A stretch of DNA of 49,513 bases from Burkholderiales bacterium 67-32 (GCA_001898625.1 MKUP01000024.1:1-49513); one strand, 5' to 3'. Shown: positions 39,742-48,088, numbered from the stretch's first letter. Program-made: numbers and translations. The notes: generated by a model not told the origin, from the sequence alone.

Positions 39742-40695
39742 TCAGCGCCGGGCGCCGCCCTTCACGAACACGCGCTTGCCGGTATCGTGCCAGACCGCGC
39801 GCTTTTCCTCGTCGTTCAGCAGGACCGAGGCATCCAGCATGCGCTGGACCATTTCCTTGTAGGTGCCCGACGAGGTGCCGATGTCCGAGCCCCACATGAT
39901 GCGGTCGGCGCCGAACAGGTCGACCGCGCGGCGCAGCACCTGCTCGGCCGGCACGTCGGCCTCGCGGTACTCGTCCAGGTTGATCGAGGTGAACTTGAAG
40001 AAGATGTTCTGCTCGTGCGCCAGCTTCTCGAAGCGCTCGTCCAGACCGAAGTGTTCCTCGGTGGCCTCGGGCTCCAGCAGGTGGTCCAGCACGATGCGCA
40101 CGTTCGGATAACGGCGGGCCAGTTCGATGATGGTCGGCACCGACGGACCGCCGCCGCCCACGGCCAGCACTTCCAGGTCGATGACCAGGCCGAACTCCTC
40201 GGCCACGTCCCAGGTCTTGAGCGCCTGCGGCGAGTTCAGCCACGGCATGGTGCCGTCGGGCTGGCGGCCGCCGAACAGGCGCACGCCGGCCAGGCCGTTC
40301 TTTTCGATGTAGCTGCGCACCAGGCCCGGCGTGCCGGCGTCCTCGGCGTCCAGGATGACCACCGCCGAGAAGATCTCGGGATGGGCGTCGGACGAATCCA
40401 GGATGTAGCTGTTGTCGTAGCGGTAGATCATGCGCTTTTGCACGGCCACCGCGCCGTCGACGTTCTCTTCCTGCATCCAGACCAGCATGCGCGCCACGTC
40501 GGGCACTTCGTTGATCGGATTCGGACCGTGCTTGCCGCCCGGCTTGCCGATCACGCCCGGGGCGCGCGGCGGCGCGTCGGCGGCGCGCTTCATGGGATTG
40601 CGCGGATAGCGCACCTGGTCATCCGCCACCAGGTGGGCGTGCGAATCGAACAGTAGCGGGCGGGCGGCCGACGGGGCTTGCTTGTCTTGGGTCAT
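39742..40695 (-). CDS. Amidohydrolase-2 family metal-dependent hydrolase
   Basis: A 317-residue TIM-barrel hydrolase of the COG3618 / amidohydrolase-2 type. It has LLFDSHAHLVADD (HxH metal site), AVVILDAEDAG, VIDLEVLAVGGGG, NVRIVLDHLLEP and FGADRIMWGSDIGTS (C-terminal Asp). The family hydrolyses lactones or decarboxylates, as in 2-pyrone-4,6-dicarboxylate lactonase. ATG at 40695 is preferred over a TTG two codons upstream. It is divergent from the TetR gene, whose operator lies between them. Confidence 0.88.
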   Translation of the reverse strand: MTQDKQAPSAARPLLFDSHAHLVADDQVRYPRNPMKRAADAPPRAPGVIGKPGGKHGPNPINEVPDVARMLVWMQEENVDGAVAVQKRMIYRYDNSYILDSSDAHPEIFSAVVILDAEDAGTPGLVRSYIEKNGLAGVRLFGGRQPDGTMPWLNSPQALKTWDVAEEFGLVIDLEVLAVGGGGPSVPTIIELARRYPNVRIVLDHLLEPEATEEHFGLDERFEKLAHEQNIFFKFTSINLDEYREADVPAEQVLRRAVDLFGADRIMWGSDIGTSSGTYKEMVQRMLDASVLLNDEEKRAVWHDTGKRVFVKGGARR

Positions 40696-40809
40696 ATCCA
40701 ACTCTACGTGTTTACAGGTGGGACTGTATCGCCAGGCAGGGCGGTCCGCACCCGATATTCTCGAACTTTTCGATGGTCGAAAACTTGGCGGCCAGTTTGG
40801 GATTTTCTC

Positions 40810-40857
40810 GATTCAAACAAAAATTTCAAAAAACTGATTCAAATTTCTGTTTGAATC
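40810..40857. promoter_or_regulatory. TetR operator: GATTCAAA-N6-TTTGAATC and an extra half site
   Basis: A perfect inverted repeat GATTCAAA (40836-40843) and TTTGAATC (40850-40857) lies 36 bases upstream of the TetR start. A third identical GATTCAAA half is at 40810-40817, 26 bp upstream. The AT-rich block separates the divergent amidohydrolase and TetR-cyclase-Bug genes, so one regulator could control both directions. Confidence 0.65.
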
Positions 40858-40892
40858 GCCCATACTGCGCTCGTCTACCCTGGATCCCCATC

Positions 40893-41558
40893 GTGAACCT
40901 GCTCGACGACGACACCTCCACCCGCTCCCGCATCGTGCTGGCCGCCCTGCGCATCTTCGCCACGCGGGGGTTCGAGGCCGCCTCGCTGCGCGAGATCACG
41001 TCCGCCGCCCAGGTGAACATCGCCGCCATCCACTACCACTTCGGTTCCAAGGACGCCCTGGTGCAGGAAGTGCTGCGCGTGGTGTCCGAGCCCATCAACC
41101 GCATGCGGCGCGAGGCCCTGGCCCGGGTGCCGGCGCAGCGCGAGCCCACCCTGGAAGAAGTGGTGGAGGCGCTGATCGCGCCGCCCGTGCGCCTGAGCTT
41201 CGACGCCACCGGCGAATGGCGGCTGCTGATCCGGCTGCTGATCCAGGCCCGCGCCCTGCCGCGCGCCAGCACCAACGCCGCCATCTTCGAGCAGTACGAC
41301 GCGCTGGCGTCCGACTTCGTCGACGCCCTGATGGGCGCCCAGCCCGCGCTGGGCCGCGAGGAAGCCTACTGGCGCTACGCCTTCGCCATCGGCGCCATGA
41401 TGTACATCGTCAGCGACGCCGACGAGACCTACCACCGCCTGCATCGCATCTCCGGCGGGCTGTGCGACACCGACGACCCCGAACGCATCGTCGCCCAGCT
41501 CGTCGCCTTCATCGCCGCCGGCATGCGGGCAGCCGCCCCGGCCGGCGCGCCGCTTTGA
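40893..41558 (+). CDS. TetR-family transcriptional regulator
   Basis: A 221-residue regulator. The N-terminal HTH is at about 8-58 (SRIVLAALRIFATRGFEAASLREITSAAQVNIAAIHYHFGSKDALVQ), followed by an all-helical ligand domain. GTG at 40893 gives the normal length; upstream in-frame codons run into the operator and are not expected to be translated. The cyclase-family gene begins 21 bases after the stop. It probably represses its own operon and the divergent amidohydrolase. Confidence 0.9.
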   Translation: MNLLDDDTSTRSRIVLAALRIFATRGFEAASLREITSAAQVNIAAIHYHFGSKDALVQEVLRVVSEPINRMRREALARVPAQREPTLEEVVEALIAPPVRLSFDATGEWRLLIRLLIQARALPRASTNAAIFEQYDALASDFVDALMGAQPALGREEAYWRYAFAIGAMMYIVSDADETYHRLHRISGGLCDTDDPERIVAQLVAFIAAGMRAAAPAGAPL

Positions 41559-41578
41559 CCTCCCTTCGGATACACGAC

Positions 41579-42364
41579 ATGACCCGCCGCATCATCGACC
41601 TGTCGGTCGCCCTCGAAGACAAGCCCACTTCGCCGGCGCACCACCGCCCCCAGATCAGCTACGTCGACCACGACCAGTCCTGGGAGCTGTTCTCCAAGCT
41701 CTTTCCCGGCATCGGCCCCGACGACCTGCCCGAGGGCAAGGCCTGGGCCGTGGAGCGGGTCTCGCTGTCGACCCACGCCGGCACCCACATGGACGCGCCG
41801 TGGCACTACCACCCCACGACCGACCACGCGCTGCAGGACGGCGGCCGGCCCGCTCCGGGCATCGACGAAGTGCCGCTGGACTGGTGCCTGAAGCCCGGCG
41901 TCAAGCTCGACTTCCGCCATATGGAGGCCGGCTACGTGGTCACGCCCGCCGACATCCAGGCCGAACTGAAGCGCATCGGCCATGCCCTGCAGCCGCTGGA
42001 CATCGTCGTGGCCAACACCCGCGCCGGCGCCCGCTACGGCCAGGAAGACTACTGGGAAAGCGCCTGCGGCTTCGGCCGCGCCGCCACGCTCTGGCTGCTG
42101 GAGCAGGGCGTGCGGGTGGTCGGCACCGACTCCTACAGTTGGGACCCCGCGTTCAAGTTCGTGGTCGAACGCTACGCGCGCGACGGCGATCCCGCCATCA
42201 TCTGGGAAGGGCACAAGGCGGGGCGCGACATCGGCTACTTCCAGATGGAAAAGCTGACCAACCTGGACCAGTTGCCGTCCCACGGTTTCACCATCAGTTG
42301 CTTCCCCATCAAGATCAAGCACGGATCGGCCGGCTGGTGCCGCACCGTCGCCATTCTCGACTGA
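41579..42364 (+). CDS. Cyclase / kynurenine-formamidase-like hydrolase
   Basis: A 261-residue metal-dependent hydrolase. RIIDLSVALEDKPTSP starts the fold, and STHAGTHMDAPWHYHP is the HxGTHxDxPxH metal motif of the family. YFQMEKLTNLDQLPSHGFTISCFPIKIKHGSAGWCRTVAI matches its C-terminal end. Members hydrolyse formamides, isatin or other cyclic amides. The specific substrate is unknown. It is cotranscribed with the TetR gene before it and the Bug gene 52 bases after. Confidence 0.9.
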   Translation: MTRRIIDLSVALEDKPTSPAHHRPQISYVDHDQSWELFSKLFPGIGPDDLPEGKAWAVERVSLSTHAGTHMDAPWHYHPTTDHALQDGGRPAPGIDEVPLDWCLKPGVKLDFRHMEAGYVVTPADIQAELKRIGHALQPLDIVVANTRAGARYGQEDYWESACGFGRAATLWLLEQGVRVVGTDSYSWDPAFKFVVERYARDGDPAIIWEGHKAGRDIGYFQMEKLTNLDQLPSHGFTISCFPIKIKHGSAGWCRTVAILD

Positions 42365-42416
42365 CCCGCGGGGCGCCGCGGCGCCCCGTCCAAGACAACG
42401 ATCCGGAGACTTCCCC

Positions 42417-43391
42417 ATGCCGTTCCTTTCCTACGCCCGCCTGGGCGCCGCTTTTGCACTGGCCGCCTGCGCACTGCCCGCTGCCGCGCAGGCCCCGGCC
42501 TCGTACCCCGAGCTCCCCGTCCACGTCGTCGTGCCGTTCCCGCCGGGCGGCATCGTCGACAACGTCACGCGCAACCTGGGCGCGCGCCTGTCGGCCGCGC
42601 TGGGCCAGACCTTCATCGTCGAGAACAAGGCCGGGGCCGGCGGCTCCATCGGCGCGGCCCACGTCGCCAAGGCCGCTCCCGACGGCTACACCCTGTTGGC
42701 CGCCTTCGACACCCATGCCGTCAACCCGCTGCTGTACAAGCTCAGCTTCGACTCCGACAAGGATCTGGCGCCGGTCGCGCTGGTCGGCACTTCGCCGCTC
42801 ATCCTGGTCGTCCACCCCTCGGTGCCCGCCCGCACCGTGCCCGAGCTGGTCGCGCTGGCCAAGGCCCAGCCCGACGCACTGAACTACGCCTCCACCGGCG
42901 CCGGCAGCTCCAACCAGTTGACCGCGGAACTGTTCAAGGCCACCGCCGGCGTGCAAATGAACCACGTGCCCTACAAGGGCGGCGCACCCGCCATCACCGA
43001 CGTGCTGGGCGGCCGGGTGCAGGTCATGTTCGTCAGCGCCAGCTCGGTGCTGGCCCACATCAAGGCGGGCAAGATGCGGGCCCTGGCGGTCACCACCCGA
43101 GAACGGATCCCCGCGCTGCCGGACGTACCGTCCATCAGCCAGTTCTACCCCGATTTCGAAGCCCGGTCGTGGATAGGGCTGCTGGCGCCGGCCGGCACCC
43201 CCGCCGCCCTCGTTTCCCGCCTGAACGCCGAGGTCTACCGCGCCTTGCAGACGCCCGAGATGCGGACCTTCTTCGACGCCCAGGCGATCCAGCCCGGCAG
43301 CGGATCGCCCGAGCAATTCGGCGCATTCCTGCGAAACGAGACCAAAAAGTGGGGCGAAATCATCAGAAAACAGGACATCCGGGTGGAATGA
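42417..43391 (+). CDS. Bug-family periplasmic solute receptor, copy 2
   Basis: A 324-residue exported receptor. Its signal peptide spans about the first 25 residues (LGAAFALAACALPAAAQA). It has LPVHVVVPFPPGGIVDNVTR, VENKAGAGGSIGAAHVAK, DGYTLLAAFDTHAVNP and HVPYKGGAPAITDVLGG. It differs clearly from copy 1, so the ligand may differ. GGAG precedes the start. Its place in the TetR-cyclase operon suggests it binds the cyclase substrate or a precursor. Confidence 0.92.
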   Translation: MPFLSYARLGAAFALAACALPAAAQAPASYPELPVHVVVPFPPGGIVDNVTRNLGARLSAALGQTFIVENKAGAGGSIGAAHVAKAAPDGYTLLAAFDTHAVNPLLYKLSFDSDKDLAPVALVGTSPLILVVHPSVPARTVPELVALAKAQPDALNYASTGAGSSNQLTAELFKATAGVQMNHVPYKGGAPAITDVLGGRVQVMFVSASSVLAHIKAGKMRALAVTTRERIPALPDVPSISQFYPDFEARSWIGLLAPAGTPAALVSRLNAEVYRALQTPEMRTFFDAQAIQPGSGSPEQFGAFLRNETKKWGEIIRKQDIRVE

Positions 43392-43445
43392 GACCGCCGG
43401 GAACCCCGCGTGGCGCAAGACCCACGGCGATGACTTGCAAGTTTT

Positions 43446-43475
43446 GAGAATATTATCAATAATTAATCTCATTAC
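43446..43475. promoter_or_regulatory. AT-rich Fur-box-like sequence upstream of the bfd-like gene
   Basis: An AT-rich run of repeated ATT/AAT triplets (around TATTATCAATAATTAATC) lies 45-75 bases upstream of the start. It fits the NATNATNAT pattern of a Fur box loosely and is the only AT-rich block nearby. Iron control of bfd is usual in proteobacteria. Confidence 0.45.
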
Positions 43476-43518
43476 GACATCTACTGCGGCGCCCGTCGCG
43501 CCGCAACCGAGTCCCGCC

Positions 43519-43830
43519 ATGTACGTTTGTGTCTGCAACGCCATCACCGAACGCCAGATCCGCAGCAGCGTGGAATCCGGCTCGACCACCCTGGCCGACC
43601 TGCAATTCGACCTGGGTGTGGCGACCTGCTGCGGCTCCTGCGCCGACACCGCCTGCCAGTACCTGCCGGCCGGCGCGAGCGCTTGCGAACACGCCTACGA
43701 AGCGTCCATCTCGGCCGCCAACGGCCACACGCAAGCCACCGAACTCCCCCCGCCCCGCGCCACGACGCGCCGCTTCCCCATCCACGTCGTCGCCGCCGGT
43801 TCCGGCGCCGGCGCCGCCAAGGCGGCGTAG
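43519..43830 (+). CDS. bfd: Bacterioferritin-associated ferredoxin-like protein (Bfd)
   Basis: A 103-residue protein. The first 55 residues are a BFD-type [2Fe-2S] domain: MYVCVCNAITERQIRSSV, then ATCCGSC. Cys4, Cys6, Cys38 and Cys41 match the ligand positions of E. coli Bfd. The last 50 residues are a low-complexity Ala/Pro-rich tail absent from E. coli Bfd. It should pass electrons to bacterioferritin to release stored iron. The bfr gene lies 366 bases downstream, past an inverted pair of extragenic repeats. Confidence 0.88.
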   Translation: MYVCVCNAITERQIRSSVESGSTTLADLQFDLGVATCCGSCADTACQYLPAGASACEHAYEASISAANGHTQATELPPPRATTRRFPIHVVAAGSGAGAAKAA

Positions 43831-43833
43831 AGG

Positions 43834-43914
43834 TCCCCCCCTACGCCCTTCGGGCGCCCCCCAGGGGGCGAAACCGGCGGCCTGGCAAAGCCAGATCCGC
43901 GGTTTCCTGGATCT
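43834..43914 (+). repeat. Chromosomal extragenic palindromic repeat, copy 4
   Basis: It starts just after the bfd stop: C-run, TACGCCCTTCGGGCG, CCCCCCAGGGGG, then GGCGGCCTGGCAAAGCCAGATCC and TTTCCTGGATC. CTGGCAAAGCCAG replaces CCGGCGGAGCCGG with pairing kept. It is paired with an inverted copy at 44004-44079. Confidence 0.72.
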
Positions 43915-44003
43915 AGGAAAAGCATCTTGGTCTGAAGCACGGTTGCTACCGCTGGCAGCCAGCGACAGCACCGGTCCCGCAACCCAAGAAACAGGTACTA
44001 GAC

Positions 44004-44079
44004 CCAGGATGCGGTGGATCCGGCTCCGCCGGTCCACCCGCATCGCCCCCTGGGGGGCGCGCGTAAGCGCGTAGGGGGG
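44004..44079 (-). repeat. Chromosomal extragenic palindromic repeat, copy 5 (inverted)
   Basis: Reverse-complement copy: CCAGGATGCGG, GGATCCGGCTCCGCCGG, CGCCCCCTGGGGGGCG and CGCGTAAGCGCG. With copy 4 it forms a large inverted repeat with about 90 bases between, in the bfd-bfr spacer. Confidence 0.72.
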
Positions 44080-44084
44080 ATCCT

Positions 44085-44100
44085 ATTCATTATCATTGTC
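44085..44100. promoter_or_regulatory. Fur-box-like sequence upstream of bfr
   Basis: ATTCATTATCATTGTC agrees at 12 of 16 positions with the matching part of the Fur consensus GATAATGATAATCATTATC. It lies about 100 bases upstream of the bfr start. Confidence 0.5.
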
Positions 44101-44196
44101 ACTTTCCTAGGCTGTTACGGGCGGACGTACGGCCTGCTTGCTTAGCATCAACAATGCTAACCTTGCGGAATCCATGAATTCTGCAGGGGAAAGAAC

Positions 44197-44673
44197 ATGA
44201 AAGGCGACAAGACCGTCATCCAGTTCCTGAACAAGCAGCTCACCAACGAGCTGACCGCCATCAACCAGTACTTCCTGCATGCGCGCATGCTCAAGCACTG
44301 GGGCCTGGGCAAGATGGGCAAGCACGAGTACGACGAGTCCATCGAGGAAATGAAGCACGCCGATCGCCTGATCCAGCGCATCTTCATGCTGGACGGCCTG
44401 CCCAACCTGCAAGACCTGCACAAGCTGCTGATCGGCGAAAACGTCCCGGAAATCCTGGAATGCGACCTGAAGCTGGAATTGTCCTCGCAGGTCGTGCTGA
44501 AGGAAGCCATCGCCCACTGTGAGACCGTGCGCGACTACGTCTCGCGCGACCTGCTGCAGGACATCCTGGACGACACCGAGGAACACATCGACCATCTGGA
44601 AACCCAGATCGGCCTGGTGGACCAGGTCGGCATCCAGAACTACCTGCAATCGCAGATGGAAGAGCAGGGCTGA
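44197..44673 (+). CDS. bfr: Bacterioferritin
   Basis: A 158-residue four-helix iron-storage protein, the same length as E. coli Bfr. Glu18, Glu51, Met52 (haem ligand), His54, Glu94 and His130 are in place. By my alignment without gaps, position 127, a Glu ligand in E. coli, is Thr here (DDTEEHID), with Glu at 128 and 129. This may be a real site change or a shift I cannot resolve. It forms 24-subunit shells that oxidise and store iron. A strong terminator follows. Confidence 0.94.
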   Translation: MKGDKTVIQFLNKQLTNELTAINQYFLHARMLKHWGLGKMGKHEYDESIEEMKHADRLIQRIFMLDGLPNLQDLHKLLIGENVPEILECDLKLELSSQVVLKEAIAHCETVRDYVSRDLLQDILDDTEEHIDHLETQIGLVDQVGIQNYLQSQMEEQG

Positions 44674-44690
44674 CCGGTCCCCGCCTTCGC

Positions 44691-44720
44691 AAAAAAAGCC
44701 CCGCGTTGCGGGGCTTTTTT
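44691..44720. terminator. Bidirectional Rho-independent terminator after bfr
   Basis: A-run, GCCCCGC (44698-44704), loop GTT, GCGGGGC (44708-44714), T-run. The flanking A and T runs make it work for bfr on the plus strand and for the convergent gene at 44723 on the minus strand. Confidence 0.92.
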
Positions 44721-44722
44721 CT

Positions 44723-45352
44723 TTAGTTGTTGCCCGTGGCCGGGCACTCGGCGACACGGCCCCAGCGGTTGTCGGTGTTGCAGTACTTCCAGCGGGCCTT
44801 CTCGTTGCAGATGACCCGGCCAACCATGCCCTGCGAGGCGCAGCGCGCCAGCTCGGCCCGCAGCGACTGGATCCACGGCTCCTGGCCTCCGGCGGCCGCG
44901 TCGGCATTGGCGCCGGCCACCACGGTGGCGACCTGCTGCGAGGGCGGCTCGACGATGATGCGCGGGGACTGGGCCGGCGTGGTCTCGGACAGGTGGCCGG
45001 GCAGGGGGCTACCGGGATTGACCGCCTCCAGGTCAGGGGCGATGGTCGACAGCACGGTATCGGGCTGGGGCTGGTCGGCCGCGGACACCAGCGGGATCGG
45101 CGCGCTCGGCTGCACCAGCCGCGACGGCACGCCGCGCGAGCCGTCCACCCTGGGTTGCGGGGGTTCGGGCAGGTAGGTTTCCTGGTCCACGGCCGCCACC
45201 GGCGCTTCGCCAGGCCGCCCCTGGACCACGGGCACGGGGGCCTCGGCCACGCGGTCGACGGGAGCGTTCCAGGACAGCCAGAGCCCGAACAGCACCCCCA
45301 CCACCACGACCATGGCCACGAAGGCCAGGCCCATCAAAATGCGGTTACGCAT
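44723..45352 (-). CDS. Membrane-anchored protein of unknown function
   Basis: A 209-residue protein. One N-terminal membrane segment (ILMGLAFVAMVVVVGVLFGLW region) is followed by a Pro/Ala/Val-rich linker of about 120 residues and a compact end with four Cys (ELARCASQ, RVICNEKARWKYCNT, GRVAECP). The Cys would lie in the periplasm if the anchor is type II, so disulphides are likely. I do not recognise the family. It is convergent with bfr and shares its terminator; its start is 60 bases downstream of prfC. Confidence 0.7.
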   Translation of the reverse strand: MRNRILMGLAFVAMVVVVGVLFGLWLSWNAPVDRVAEAPVPVVQGRPGEAPVAAVDQETYLPEPPQPRVDGSRGVPSRLVQPSAPIPLVSAADQPQPDTVLSTIAPDLEAVNPGSPLPGHLSETTPAQSPRIIVEPPSQQVATVVAGANADAAAGGQEPWIQSLRAELARCASQGMVGRVICNEKARWKYCNTDNRWGRVAECPATGNN

Positions 45353-45411
45353 GTGTACACCTCTTCACTGTGGACCGGCGGCCACGCCGGTCCCCATGCC
45401 TGGGCGGGCCG

Positions 45412-47037
45412 TCAGGCGAAGGCCGAATCGCCCACCCGGGTCTGGAACACCTGTCCTCCATGCTCGCGCAGGGCATGGAACTGCACGTTGGGATAAAGCT
45501 CCTGCGCCACCCGCAGTTGCGCCGACGATCCGATCAGGAACGCGGGCGCCTCGACCACATCGTAGGCGATGTGCTGCATGTTGGCGTCCATGAACTTCTT
45601 CAGGTCCTTGGGGTTCTCGGCCGTGATCCAGCGCGCCATGGAATAGCGCGACGGCAGCATGCGCGCGGCCACCCCGTATTCGGTCTTGAGCCGGTGCGCC
45701 ACGACCTCGAACTGCAACTGGCCGACGGCGCCCAGCAGCAGCGGGCCGCCGGCCACGGGGCGGAACACCTGGATCGCGCCTTCCTCGCCCAGCTGGGTCA
45801 GGCCCGTGCGCAGTTGCTTGGTGCGCAGCGGATCGGCCACTTCCACCGCCTGGAACAGTTCCGGCGCGAAGAACGGCAGCCCGGTGAACTGCAGCGCCTC
45901 GCCTTCGGTCAGCACGTCGCCCAGTTGCAGCACGCCGTGGTTGGGAATGCCGATGACGTCGCCGGCATAGGCCTCGTCCAGCAACTCGCGCCGCTGGGAC
46001 AGGAACGAGACGACGTTGTTGGGCCGCGTTTCCTTGCCGGTGCGACACACTTTCAACCGCATGCCGCGCTCGAAGCGGCCCGAACAGACGCGCACGAAAG
46101 CCACTCGGTCGCGATGGGCCGGATCCATGTTGGCCTGTACCTTGAAGACCACGCCGGTAAACTTCGGTTCCTCGGGCTTGACCTCGCGCTGTAGCGCGTG
46201 GCGCGGGCCGGGGGCGGGCGCATGCTCGACCAGGGCGTCCAGCACTTCCTGCACGCCGAAGTTGTTGATGGCCGAGCCGAAGAACACGGGCGTCTGCTTG
46301 CCGGCCAGGAACTGGGCCTGGTCGAACGGCGGCGCCGCACCGTCGATCAGGTCGATCTCGCCACGCGCCTGCTCGAACGCCGAGCCGAAACGGCTGGCGA
46401 TCTCGGGATTATCCAGCCCGTCGATGATTTCGTCGTGCTGTTCGCTCAGCCTGTCGCTACCGGCCTTGAAGACCCGCATCCGGTCGCGGCGGATGTCGAA
46501 CACACCGCCGAAGGACTTGCCCATGCCGACCGGCCACGCGAAAGGCACGGCGTCCATGCCCAGGTGCGATTCGATCTCGGACAGCAGTTCCAGCGGCTCG
46601 CGCACTTCGCGGTCCATCTTGTTGACGAAGGTAATGATGGGCGTATTGCGCGCCCGGCACACCTGCAACAGCCGGATGGTTTGCGGCTCGACGCCGTTGG
46701 CCGCGTCGATCACCATCAGCGCCGCGTCCACGGCCGTCAGCACGCGGTAGGTATCTTCCGAGAAGTCCTGGTGCCCCGGGGTGTCGAGCAGGTTGATGAC
46801 GGTATCGCGGTATTCGATCTGCATGACCGAGGACGCCACCGAGATGCCCCGCTGCTTCTCGATCTCCATCCAGTCGGACGAAGCGTGCCGAGAGGCCTTG
46901 CGCGCCTTGACGCTACCGGCGATCTGGATCGCACCGGCGAACAGCAGCAGCTTTTCGGTCAGCGTGGTCTTCCCCGCGTCGGGGTGGGAAATAATGGCGA
47001 AGGTGCGTCGCCGGGCGACTTCGGTGGCTATGGTCAT
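45412..47037 (-). CDS. prfC: Peptide chain release factor 3
   Basis: A 541-residue translational GTPase of normal length. G1 is AIISHPDAGKTTLTEKLLL, G2 is EKQRGISV, G3 is LLDTPGHQDFSEDTYR, G4 is TFVNKMDRE and G5 is FFGSAIN. It removes RF1/RF2 from the ribosome after peptide release. The start at 47037 fits the MTIATEVARRRTF beginning of the family; the ribosome site is weak. Confidence 0.96.
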   Translation of the reverse strand: MTIATEVARRRTFAIISHPDAGKTTLTEKLLLFAGAIQIAGSVKARKASRHASSDWMEIEKQRGISVASSVMQIEYRDTVINLLDTPGHQDFSEDTYRVLTAVDAALMVIDAANGVEPQTIRLLQVCRARNTPIITFVNKMDREVREPLELLSEIESHLGMDAVPFAWPVGMGKSFGGVFDIRRDRMRVFKAGSDRLSEQHDEIIDGLDNPEIASRFGSAFEQARGEIDLIDGAAPPFDQAQFLAGKQTPVFFGSAINNFGVQEVLDALVEHAPAPGPRHALQREVKPEEPKFTGVVFKVQANMDPAHRDRVAFVRVCSGRFERGMRLKVCRTGKETRPNNVVSFLSQRRELLDEAYAGDVIGIPNHGVLQLGDVLTEGEALQFTGLPFFAPELFQAVEVADPLRTKQLRTGLTQLGEEGAIQVFRPVAGGPLLLGAVGQLQFEVVAHRLKTEYGVAARMLPSRYSMARWITAENPKDLKKFMDANMQHIAYDVVEAPAFLIGSSAQLRVAQELYPNVQFHALREHGGQVFQTRVGDSAFA

Positions 47038-47096
47038 CTCGCGGGGAATTTTAACCGCAGACGCGAACCGGCGCTTGTACCGCCCCGGCCGTGCGC

Positions 47097-47882
47097 CTAC
47101 CCCGCCAGCAGGGGCTTGAGCCGGGGCCCGGCATAGGCCCACAGGGCCGCCGGATCCTGCACGTGCGGGTTGTGGCCCAGCCCGCCGAACACGAATCCGT
47201 CCGGGTCTAGTTCCCGCAGGTCGGCCGCGGGCACCATCGCGTCCTCGGATCCGCTCGCGAACCAGGTCGGGCAGGCCGCCGCCCGCCGCATCGCCTTCAC
47301 GTCCGGCCCGGCGGCCAGGGACGTGGCGATGTCGGCAGCGAGCCGGAAACGGCCGGCCGGTCCGGGGCTGCCGTCCTCGGCCACGCCGGCCGCGACCGCC
47401 GGATGGTCCTCGGGCAGCAGGCCCTCCAGGCCCGACACCTTGAGGAAGCGTGCAACGGCGTCCTCTCGCCGCTCGAACCACCGGGTCGGCGTTCGCGCCA
47501 GCCCGGCGGCCTTGCTCAGTTCCTCGTCGCGCCAGGCCACCTTGAGCCCCACGCCCACCAGCCCGGCCACGTGCACGCCGTACCAGCCGGTGGCCAGCGC
47601 CAGCCCGACCCCGGCGCCCATCGAGTGCCCGAGGACCACGACCCGTTCGCCGCGCTCGAACAGATCCGCGACGTCGGCGGCCTGGCTGGCGAAACCGTAG
47701 TGCCGCGCGTGGGGCGAGCGGCCATGGCCGCGCAGGTCGGGGGCCAGGATGCGGCCCGGCCAATCGGCGCCGATGGCGTCGATCAGTGGCCGCCAGACCT
47801 CGCCGTTGCCCGCCTGCCCGTGCAGCAGGACCAGGGCCGGCCCTTGCGTGCCGGCCTGCACCACATACAGCCCTCTTGCCAT
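47097..47882 (-). CDS. Alpha/beta-hydrolase
   Basis: A 261-residue hydrolase. It has ALVLLHGQAGNGEVW (oxyanion region), LAPDLRGHGRSP, nucleophile elbow VVLGHSMGAGVG with Ser, the acid in ASGSEDAMVP and the His in GGLGHNPHVQDP. The substrate is unknown. The start at 47882 has a G-rich GGAG just upstream. It lies 59 bases upstream of prfC on the same strand. Confidence 0.87.
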   Translation of the reverse strand: MARGLYVVQAGTQGPALVLLHGQAGNGEVWRPLIDAIGADWPGRILAPDLRGHGRSPHARHYGFASQAADVADLFERGERVVVLGHSMGAGVGLALATGWYGVHVAGLVGVGLKVAWRDEELSKAAGLARTPTRWFERREDAVARFLKVSGLEGLLPEDHPAVAAGVAEDGSPGPAGRFRLAADIATSLAAGPDVKAMRRAAACPTWFASGSEDAMVPAADLRELDPDGFVFGGLGHNPHVQDPAALWAYAGPRLKPLLAG

Positions 47883-48014
47883 CACTCCCCCCTTTTTGAA
47901 ACACGGGTTCCGCGTCTCGATGAGCGCCCGCATGCCCATCGCAGGTCCAGGAGCAGCATCATCGCCAAACGAATCCGTTGCGTCGATGAAATCGGGCAGG
48001 ATCAGTGCTGATTT

Positions 48015-48057
48015 GTCTTATTTGGGACTATATGTTGAAATAAGTCTCACATTGGAC
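48015..48057 (+). promoter_or_regulatory. Two GTC-N8-GAC operators of the Xre/RES toxin-antitoxin genes
   Basis: GTC-TTATTTGG-GAC at 48015-48028 and GTC-TCACATTG-GAC at 48044-48057 are 29 bp apart, and the N8 parts also share TTGG. They lie 32-75 bases upstream of the antitoxin start, in an AT-rich promoter-like stretch. Two phased dyads fit autoregulation by an HTH antitoxin. Confidence 0.6.
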
Positions 48058-48088
48058 TACCCTGGGAGAAAACCCCGGGACGAGCATC

